This document shows, one piece after another, positions 1 through 4,614 of a stretch of 5,333 bases of DNA. The notes below the pieces were generated by a model. It had not been told where the DNA came from. It made no database searches and was given only the letters and a program-made list of their open reading frames with translations. Positions within the stretch are counted from its first letter, which is position 1, and each line of letters begins with the position of its first letter. The stretch is taken from contig JAADHG010000266.1 in assembly GCA_013151975.1 (NCBI GenBank), positions 1 through 5,333 of the forward strand. The letters run 5' to 3'. This DNA is from Chlorobiota bacterium (lineage in GTDB: Bacteria; Bacteroidota; Bacteroidia; Flavobacteriales; Flavobacteriaceae). Position numbers and translations under genes: made by a program.

Positions 1-126
1 AGTAAATTAGGCAAAGTGAAACTAAAAAACAGTTTAAAAGGAGCAAAAAACATAGGAACAACTAAATTAGAGCTGTTTATCCATAAATACTTTACCCAAT
101 TTATACCTCTAAGAACTCATACTTAA
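1..126 (+). CDS. Possible C-terminal tail of an upstream gene (5' cut by window)
   Basis: Frame 1 is open from the first base to a TAA at 124-126, giving 41 codons with no start needed if the gene begins outside the window. The peptide is basic at first (SKLGKVKLKNSLKGAKNIG) and ends HKYFTQFIPLRTHT. I do not recognise it. A 41-codon open stretch is not rare by chance at this base composition, and a minus-strand frame is also open across about 117 to 1, so the coding call is weak. No convincing terminator hairpin follows the stop. It could equally be non-coding. Confidence 0.25.
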   Translation, partial: SKLGKVKLKNSLKGAKNIGTTKLELFIHKYFTQFIPLRTHT

Positions 127-245
127 TAGTATTGTTACACTTTGAAAATTGATTTTATAAAAAATTAGCTTATTTAACAAATACACAAAGCTTTTCAATT
201 GTAAAAACACTACAAATACCCTCTAAAAATAAACACTCTTTACTA
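127..245. other. AT-rich intergenic stretch with no gene seen
   Basis: Together with the doubtful tail at 1-126 and the rplM promoter, this fills the 323 bases before rplM. It is strongly A/T biased, with stops in all frames, and I find no RNA gene or strong hairpin. TTGAAAA near 141 and TTTTCAA near 191 could pair weakly, but nothing marks this as a terminator. I see nothing else here. Confidence 0.5.
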
Positions 246-276
246 TTTGTTAATCAAATATATAATTGTAAATTTG
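246..276 (+). promoter_or_regulatory. Bacteroidota-type promoter for rplM-rpsI
   Basis: TTTG at 246-249, a 19-bp spacer, then TAAATTTG at 269-276. This matches the Bacteroidota housekeeping consensus (TTTG, about 19 bp, TAnnTTTG) at every defined position. Transcription would start around 281-284 (inferred), leaving a leader of about 40 nt before the GTG start of rplM. The -33 element lies inside a perfect 6-bp inverted repeat, TATTTG / CAAATA at 244-260 with a 5-nt spacer, which could be an operator or only AT-rich coincidence. Confidence 0.75.
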
Positions 277-323
277 CAAACTCTTTTTGAGAGAGGAATG
301 TTTAATTAGAAAAATAATTTAGT

Positions 324-779
324 GTGGATACATTAAGCTACAAAACGATTTCAGCAAACAAAGCTACTGTAAATAAGGAGTGGGTTTTGGTTGATGCTGA
401 AGGACAAACTCTAGGTCGTTTGGCTTCTAAAGTTGCAATACTTTTAAGAGGCAAACATAAACCTAGCTTCACACCACACGTTGATTGCGGCGATAACGTA
501 ATTGTTATCAATGCCGAAAAAATCAACTTATCAGGTAACAAATGGACGGACAAAACATATGTACGCCATACAGGTTATCCAGGTGGTCAAAGAACTTTAA
601 CTGCTACCGAATTGTTTGGAAAAAGTCCAGCACGATTAGTAGAAAAGTCAATTAAAGGAATGTTACCTAAAAACAAACTAGGTGCAGCATTATTCCGTAA
701 TTTAAATGTTGTTGTAGGTGCTAAGCATTCTCACGAAGCTCAAAAACCTAAAACAATTAACTTAAACGAAGTTAACTAA
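324..779 (+). CDS. rplM: 50S ribosomal protein L13
   Basis: L13 is an early-assembly 23S rRNA-binding protein of the large subunit. The 151-residue product is close to the usual bacterial length of about 140-150 and aligns by eye along its whole length. Visible landmarks are VDAEGQTLGRLAS near residues 23-35, LLRGKHKPSFTPHVDCGD at 40-57, the TGYPGG element at 83-88, and the L13 family signature around 110-132 (KGMLPKNKLGAALFRNL). The start is GTG: an in-frame TAA at 315-317 rules out a longer protein, and VDTLSYKTISAN matches the usual flavobacterial N-terminus. No Shine-Dalgarno is present; an A/T-rich stretch precedes the start, as is usual in this phylum. It is the first gene of a unit with rpsI, whose ATG overlaps the last base of this stop codon. 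Confidence 0.97.
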   Translation: MDTLSYKTISANKATVNKEWVLVDAEGQTLGRLASKVAILLRGKHKPSFTPHVDCGDNVIVINAEKINLSGNKWTDKTYVRHTGYPGGQRTLTATELFGKSPARLVEKSIKGMLPKNKLGAALFRNLNVVVGAKHSHEAQKPKTINLNEVN

Positions 780-1165
780 TGGAAGTAATTCACAAAATTG
801 GTCGTAGAAAAACGGCAGTTGCTCGTGTATATGTTTCAAAAGGAAAAGGAAACATTACAGTGAACAAAAAAGATGTTAACACCTATTTCCCTACAGCTAC
901 TTTACAATACAAAGTAAACCAACCGTTAGTAATGACTAACAACGAAAAAAACTTTGACATTAAAGTTAATGTATTTGGTGGAGGTGTAACAGGTCAGGCT
1001 GAGGCGGTTCGTTTAGCTTTATCTCGTGCAATGTGCGAATTAGACGAAGAAAACAGAAGCATCTTAAAACCTGAAGGATTATTAACAAGGGACCCAAGAA
1101 TGGTTGAGCGTAAAAAATTCGGACAGAAAAAAGCGCGTAAGAAATTCCAGTTCTCTAAACGTTAA
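779..1165 (+). CDS. rpsI: 30S ribosomal protein S9
   Basis: S9 sits in the head of the small subunit, and its C-terminal tail reaches the P-site tRNA. The product has 128 residues, normal for the family. Seen in it: the N-terminal GRRKTAVARV block (8-17), the S9 signature from GGGVTGQAEAVRLALSRAM at 67-85, RDPRMVERKKFGQKKARKK at 104-122, and the conserved basic tail ending FSKR. The ATG at 779-781 overlaps the rplM stop (TAATG), so the two genes are translationally coupled and S9 probably depends on ribosomes arriving from rplM. There is no separate promoter. The gene ends 205 bases before rpsB, and a hairpin without a U-tract begins two bases after its stop. Confidence 0.97.
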   Translation: MEVIHKIGRRKTAVARVYVSKGKGNITVNKKDVNTYFPTATLQYKVNQPLVMTNNEKNFDIKVNVFGGGVTGQAEAVRLALSRAMCELDEENRSILKPEGLLTRDPRMVERKKFGQKKARKKFQFSKR

Positions 1166-1370
1166 AATCCTCAACTTGATTGAGGATCTGTGTATCAGTT
1201 ATACAAATCAAGTTCAAATTACAAGTTGCTGAAACAAGTTCAGCATAAATAAATCAGTTATTGTTGTCCATGACGATTTCGTCAGGATTTAGTTTAGCAT
1301 CTAAATGGTTAAGGCCTTTATAAAAGCCACTTAATCATTGCTAATTCAACAGAACGTAAACTATTACAAA
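1166..1370 (+). promoter_or_regulatory. Structured rpsB leader (candidate S2 autoregulatory RNA)
   Basis: The 205-nt gap between rpsI and rpsB has stops in all frames but holds a run of hairpins. These are: 1167-1187 (8 bp, loop CTTGA); 1191-1205 (TGTAT/ATACA, loop CAGTT); 1227-1245 (TGCTGAA/TTCAGCA, loop ACAAG); 1267-1287 (TCC-A-TGACG/CGTCAGGA with one bulged A, loop ATTT); 1293-1305 (TTTAG/CTAAA, loop CAT); and 1306-1337 (TGGTTAA/TTAATCA with one G-U, plus inner GGC/GCC). The last two abut and could stack coaxially. An alternative 9-bp helix, 1173-1181 with 1206-1214, competes with the first hairpin. None is followed by a U-tract, so this does not look like a plain terminator. No full TAnnTTTG promoter is present; TAGTTTAG at 1290-1297 matches 7 of 8 but lacks a well-spaced TTTG. 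Leader control of rpsB-tsf by S2 is known in gammaproteobacteria; here it is an inference from position and structure. Confidence 0.5.
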
Positions 1371-2234
1371 ATGACAAAAGTAGAAGTAAAAGAATTACTT
1401 GACGGTGGTGTTCACTTTGGACATTTAACCAGAAAATGGGATCCAAACATGGCTCCTTATATTTATATGGAACGCAACGGTATCCATATTATTAACCTTT
1501 ACAAAACAGCTGCAAAACTAGAAGAAGCCTCTCAAGCTTTAGCGAAAATAGCAGCATCAGGTAGAAAAATATTATTCGTAGCTACCAAAAAACAAGCCAA
1601 AGATATTGTTTCAGACAAAGCAGGAAACGTAAACATGCCTTATATTACTGAAAGATGGCCTGGAGGAATGTTAACCAATTTCGTTACTATTAGAAAAGCC
1701 GTTAAAAAAATGGCAACTATTGATAGAATGAAAAAAGATGGGACATTCTTGACGCTTTCTAAAAAAGAGCGTTTACAAGTAGATCGTTTAAGAGCAAAAT
1801 TAGAAAAGAATTTAGGTTCTATTTCTGATATGACTCGTCTTCCTGGAGCAATATTCGTAGTTGATATTAAACGTGAACATATTGCCATTAAAGAAGCACA
1901 AAAATTAAACATTCCAATATTTGCAATGGTTGATACAAACTCTGACCCAAGACAGGTAGACTATGTAATTCCAGCAAACGATGATGCTTCTAAATCTATT
2001 GATAAAATTTTATCTCACGTTACTGATGCAATCGCTAGTGGATTAGCTGAAAGAAAAGCTGAAAAAACTGCTAAAGACGAAGGTAAAGATACTCCAGCAC
2101 CTAAAGCTGAAGTTAAAGAAGTAGCAAAAACTGAAGTTAAAGAAACTGCAAAAGCAAAAACCGAAGCAGTTGAAGTAAAAGAAGTGGCAAAAGCTGAAGT
2201 TGTTACCCCTGTAGCATCTCAAGAAGAAGAATAA
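1371..2234 (+). CDS. rpsB: 30S ribosomal protein S2, with a repetitive C-terminal tail
   Basis: S2 joins the small subunit late, at the junction of head and body near the mRNA exit. I start it at ATG 1371 (MTKVEVKELLDGGVHFGH), giving 287 residues. A TTG at 1338 would add 11 residues that the family lacks and that fall inside and after leader hairpin sequence. Seen in the core: GVHFGHLTRKWDPNMAPYI (13-31), RNGIHIINL (35-43), FVATKKQA (69-76), ERWPGGMLTNF (94-104), RLPGAIFVVD (156-165) and MVDTNSDPRQVDYVIPANDDA (186-206). The conserved fold ends near residue 227. The remaining 60 residues are low-complexity Lys/Glu/Ala/Val/Thr, contain octad repeats, and end SQEEE. Flavobacterial S2 proteins often carry such variable tails. 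The gene is followed 32 bases later by tsf, the classic rpsB-tsf pair. Confidence 0.96.
   Translation: MTKVEVKELLDGGVHFGHLTRKWDPNMAPYIYMERNGIHIINLYKTAAKLEEASQALAKIAASGRKILFVATKKQAKDIVSDKAGNVNMPYITERWPGGMLTNFVTIRKAVKKMATIDRMKKDGTFLTLSKKERLQVDRLRAKLEKNLGSISDMTRLPGAIFVVDIKREHIAIKEAQKLNIPIFAMVDTNSDPRQVDYVIPANDDASKSIDKILSHVTDAIASGLAERKAEKTAKDEGKDTPAPKAEVKEVAKTEVKETAKAKTEAVEVKEVAKAEVVTPVASQEEE
2106..2216 (+). repeat. Degenerate 24-bp (8-codon) coding repeat in the S2 tail
   Basis: Four copies of an eight-residue unit are visible: AEVKEVAK (2106-2129), TEVKETAK (2130-2153), then a 15-base insert coding AKTEA, then VEVKEVAK (2169-2192) and the degenerate AEVVTPVA (2193-2216). Copies 1 and 2 share long DNA identity (GAAGTTAAAGAA), while copy 3 uses other synonymous codons (GTA, GTG). 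This fits past repeat duplication followed by drift. The peptide is charged and could form a helix or stay disordered. Confidence 0.75.
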
Positions 2235-2266
2235 AACTTATTTAATAAAATAAATCATACGAAATT

Positions 2267-3091
2267 ATGACTAAAATAACAGCCGCAGATGTTAGTAAAC
2301 TAAGAAAAGTTACTGGAGCTGGAATGATGGATTGTAAAAAAGCCTTAGTAGAATCAGAAGGTGATTTTGACAAAGCCATTGAAATATTACGTAAAAAAGG
2401 ACAAAAAGTTGCTGCTAATAGAGCTGACCGTGAATCAACTGAAGGTGCTGCCATTGCAAAAGTAAACGACACTAACACCGTTGGTGTTTCTATTGTATTA
2501 GGATGTGAAACTGATTTTGTAGGTAAAAATGAAAGCTTTGTGAATTTAGCCAAGGAGTTGGCTGAAACTGCTTTAAACTATGCTTCTAGAGAAGAGTTTT
2601 TAGCTGCAGATTTTCAAGGCATGACTGTTGCCGATAAATTAATTGAACAAACTGGTGTTATTGGTGAAAAATTAGAGATTAATGCTTTTGCTAAATTAGA
2701 AGCGCCATTTGTAGGGTCTTATATTCATGCTGGAAATAAAATTGCAACTTTAGTAGGGTTATCTGCTAATGTAGAAGGTGCAGACACTGCTGCAAAAGAT
2801 GTTGCTATGCAAGCTGCTGCTATGAATCCTATTGCACTTAATGAAGATGGGGTTGATGCTTCAATTATCGAAAAAGAAATTGAAATTGCTAAAGATCAAT
2901 TAAGAGCTGAAGGTAAACCAGAAGCTATGCTTGATAATATTGCTAAAGGAAAATTAAAACGTTTCTTTAAAGACAATACATTAGTAAATCAAGCATTTAT
3001 TAAAGACAGTAAAATAAGTGTTGGCGATTACGTAAAGTCGTATGGCGATGTTAGTATCACTGCTTTTGAGCGTGTTGCTTTAGGGCAATAG
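2267..3091 (+). CDS. tsf: Translation elongation factor Ts
   Basis: EF-Ts is the cytoplasmic nucleotide exchange factor that releases GDP from EF-Tu. The product has 274 residues, close to the E. coli protein. Domains run in the expected order: an N-terminal UBA-like domain (about 1-55) with the first family signature LRKVTGAGMMDCKKAL at 12-27; the core with CETDFVGKNESF at 80-91, whose TDFV (82-85) contacts EF-Tu; the second core half with GSYIHAGNKIATLVGL at 150-165; and the C-terminal QLRAEGKPEAMLDNIAKGKL region (211-230) with RFFKDNTLVNQAF after it. The ATG is the natural family start. It lies 32 bases after rpsB with no terminator between them, and a strong terminator follows 19 bases after its TAG, so rpsB-tsf ends a transcription unit. 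Confidence 0.97.
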   Translation: MTKITAADVSKLRKVTGAGMMDCKKALVESEGDFDKAIEILRKKGQKVAANRADRESTEGAAIAKVNDTNTVGVSIVLGCETDFVGKNESFVNLAKELAETALNYASREEFLAADFQGMTVADKLIEQTGVIGEKLEINAFAKLEAPFVGSYIHAGNKIATLVGLSANVEGADTAAKDVAMQAAAMNPIALNEDGVDASIIEKEIEIAKDQLRAEGKPEAMLDNIAKGKLKRFFKDNTLVNQAFIKDSKISVGDYVKSYGDVSITAFERVALGQ

Positions 3092-3109
3092 TAATACTAT
3101 AAATAAACT

Positions 3110-3143
3110 AAAAAAGCTTCGATAAATTATCGAAGCTTTTTTT
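3110..3143 (+). terminator. Intrinsic terminator after tsf
   Basis: GCTTCGATA (3116-3124) and TATCGAAGC (3128-3136) form a perfect 9-bp stem around an AAT loop, followed by seven Ts (3137-3143). Six As (3110-3115) precede the stem and can extend it. The A-tract on one side and T-tract on the other mean it could stop transcription from either direction, although no gene converges on it here. Confidence 0.9.
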
Positions 3144-3180
3144 ATACCTAAATTCTAGGATTTCAATATAAGATATTGAT

Positions 3181-3188
3181 TATATTTG
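3181..3188 (+). promoter_or_regulatory. Likely pyrH promoter -7 element
   Basis: TATATTTG matches TAnnTTTG at all defined positions and lies 43 bases before the pyrH ATG, just after the tsf terminator, where a new promoter is needed. The -33 partner is weak: the nearest candidate is TTTC at 3161-3164, 16 bp upstream, with no TTTG at the usual 19 bp. Transcription would start near 3193-3196 (inferred). Confidence 0.5.
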
Positions 3189-3231
3189 CTAAAATCTTAT
3201 TTTTAAAAATAGGAATCTCATAAATAAATTA

Positions 3232-3939
3232 ATGAAATATAAAAGAATTCTTTTAAAATTGTCTGGCGAAGCCCTAATGGGAAACAGACAATATGGAATT
3301 GATCCAGAACGCTTAGCAGAATATGCTAAAGATATTAAACAAATTACAAGTTTAGGAGTAGAAGTTGCTATAGTTATTGGTGGTGGGAATATTTTTAGAG
3401 GCGTAGCTGGAGCAAGTAACGGTATGGATCGTGTTCAAGGTGATCATATGGGAATGCTTGCAACTGTTATTAATGGCTTAGCATTACAGAGCGCTTTAGA
3501 AGACACCAACGTTCCTACACGATTACAAAGTGCCATTAAAATTAATGAAGTTGCAGAGCCTTTTATAAGGAGAAAAGCAATGCGACATCTAGAAAAAGGA
3601 CGTGTGGTAATTTTTGGAGGAGGGACAGGAAATCCATATTTCACTACCGATTCCGCTGCAGTATTAAGAGCCATAGAAATAGAAGCAGATGTAATTTTAA
3701 AAGGCACACGCGTAGATGGTATCTATAATACAGATCCAGAAAAAGACGCTGCTGCTGTGAAGTTTGATTCTATTAGCTTTGAAGATGTATTAAGAAAAGG
3801 GTTAAAAGTTATGGATACTACCGCTTTTACATTGAGTCAAGAAAATAAACTTCCAATTATTGTGTTTGATATGAATAAAAAAGGAAATTTACTAAAAGTA
3901 ATCTCGGGAGAAAACATAGGAACAAAAGTTAATTTGTAA
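3232..3939 (+). CDS. pyrH: UMP kinase (uridylate kinase)
   Basis: PyrH phosphorylates UMP to UDP with ATP in the cytoplasm, the entry to UTP and CTP synthesis. It is the bacterial amino-acid-kinase-fold enzyme, a hexamer unrelated to eukaryotic UMP/CMP kinases. The 235-residue length is normal. Seen: the N-terminal KLSGEALMG (9-17), the glycine-rich IGGGNIFRG (49-57), GDHMGMLATVINGLAL (70-85), the FGGGTGNPYFTTDSAA loop (128-143) expected to contact UMP and phosphates, LKGTRVDGIYNTDPEKD (156-172), and the C-terminal VFDMN (211-215). The ATG at 3232 opens directly into the conserved MKYKRILLKLSGE start. It lies after the tsf terminator with its own promoter-like element, and 52 bases before frr, with which it probably shares a transcript. 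Confidence 0.97.
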   Translation: MKYKRILLKLSGEALMGNRQYGIDPERLAEYAKDIKQITSLGVEVAIVIGGGNIFRGVAGASNGMDRVQGDHMGMLATVINGLALQSALEDTNVPTRLQSAIKINEVAEPFIRRKAMRHLEKGRVVIFGGGTGNPYFTTDSAAVLRAIEIEADVILKGTRVDGIYNTDPEKDAAAVKFDSISFEDVLRKGLKVMDTTAFTLSQENKLPIIVFDMNKKGNLLKVISGENIGTKVNL

Positions 3940-3959
3940 CTGCTTTTGATTTACTTTTG
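3933..3959 (+). promoter_or_regulatory. Possible secondary promoter before frr
   Basis: TACTTTTG at 3952-3959 matches TAnnTTTG fully, 33 bases before the frr ATG. TTTG at 3933-3936, overlapping the end of pyrH, is the only candidate -33 box, and its 15-bp spacer is shorter than the usual 17-23. It may be an internal promoter giving frr extra expression, or a chance match in T-rich sequence. Confidence 0.3.
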
Positions 3960-3991
3960 GTTTATTACTATATAGCTTAAAAATATTAAAG

Positions 3992-4549
3992 ATGAACGAC
4001 GAATTACAATTTATTTTAGATACTGCTAAAGAAGCTATGGCAAATGCTTTAACGCATTTAGAAAAGCAATTTGTTAATATTAGAGCTGGAAAAGCAAGTC
4101 CTGCAATGTTAGGAAGTGTTATGGTAGACTATTATGGCTCTCAAACACCGTTATCTCAAGTTGCTAATGTAAATACCCCAGATGGACGAACAATAACTGT
4201 GCAACCATGGGAAAAAAGTATGCTACAAGAAATTGAAAGAGGTATTATGTTTGCCAATCTTGGATTTAACCCTATGAATAATGGCGAAAGCATTATTATT
4301 AATGTACCACCTCTTACAGAAGAAAGACGCCATGAATTAGCTAAACAAGCAAAAGCTGAAGCAGAAGAAGCAAAAATTGGCATAAGAAATGCTCGAAAAG
4401 ATGCTAATAACGAAATTAAAAAAATGGATGATGTTTCTGAGGATGTGAAAGCAAATGCTGAAATGGACATTCAAGACATAACAAATACTCATATTAGTAA
4501 AGTCGATGAATTATTTCATAACAAAGAAAAAGAAATTATGACAGTTTAA
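3992..4549 (+). CDS. frr: Ribosome recycling factor
   Basis: RRF, with EF-G, splits the post-termination 70S ribosome so that it can be reused. The 185 residues match the family's usual 185. Both domains are visible: the long-helix domain I (about 1-30 and 104-185), and domain II (31-103). Landmarks are NIRAGKASPAMLGSVMVDYYG (29-49), TPLSQVANVNTPDGRTITVQPW (52-73), IERGIMFANLGFNPMNNG (81-98), the PPLTEERR hinge segment (106-113), and the basic IRNARKDAN helix (131-139) that binds rRNA. The ATG at 3992 opens the conserved N-terminus, and the protein ends EKEIMTV as in related flavobacterial sequences. It follows pyrH by 52 bases, the order seen in many bacteria, and is closed by a terminator two bases after its stop. 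Confidence 0.97.
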   Translation: MNDELQFILDTAKEAMANALTHLEKQFVNIRAGKASPAMLGSVMVDYYGSQTPLSQVANVNTPDGRTITVQPWEKSMLQEIERGIMFANLGFNPMNNGESIIINVPPLTEERRHELAKQAKAEAEEAKIGIRNARKDANNEIKKMDDVSEDVKANAEMDIQDITNTHISKVDELFHNKEKEIMTV

Positions 4550-4551
4550 TA

Positions 4552-4576
4552 AGAAGCAACACTAAAGTTGCTTTTA
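4552..4576 (+). terminator. Intrinsic terminator after frr
   Basis: AAGCAAC (4554-4560) pairs with GTTGCTT (4567-4573) around ACTAAA, and the stem extends by a G-U and an A-U pair to 4552/4575. A T-rich run (CTTTTATTAT) follows. The position right after the frr stop supports it as the end of the pyrH-frr unit. It is shorter and less stable than the one after tsf, so some read-through is possible. Confidence 0.75.
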
Positions 4577-4614
4577 TTATGTTATATATTCAAATTATAT
4601 TTTAGCTCCCTTTA

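Noticed and set aside
47..60. Shared string AAAACATAGGAACA at 47-60 and near 3911-3924 (end of pyrH)
   Set aside because: The match is short, its flanks differ, and nothing else suggests a duplicated pyrH tail. Coincidence is the simplest reading.
51..119. Minus-strand open stretch that would run leftward out of the window
   Set aside because: It gives only a short hydrophobic peptide (MFFAPFKLFF...) with no recognisable family, and a plus-strand frame is equally open there.
298..309. Tiny reading frame ATG TTT AAT TAG after GAGAGG in the rplM leader
   Set aside because: The purine-rich stretch is too close to the ATG to act as a ribosome-binding site, and three codons in AT-rich DNA are expected by chance.
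1167..1187. Hairpin right after rpsI as a transcription terminator
   Set aside because: It has no U-tract and rpsB has no convincing promoter downstream, so read-through into rpsB is more likely. I treat it as part of the leader.
1290..1297. TAGTTTAG as an rpsB promoter
   Set aside because: It mismatches one consensus T, and the nearest TTG (1264-1266) is 23 bp away within hairpin sequence.
1338..1370. Longer rpsB beginning at TTG 1338 (11 extra residues)
   Set aside because: The family N-terminus starts at MTKVEVKELL. The extra residues have no counterpart, and the TTG immediately follows a leader hairpin.
2242..2553. Minus-strand open frames opposite tsf, and similar ones opposite rplM, rpsB, pyrH and frr
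   Set aside because: All lie wholly or almost wholly within strongly conserved genes on the plus strand and show no family resemblance of their own.
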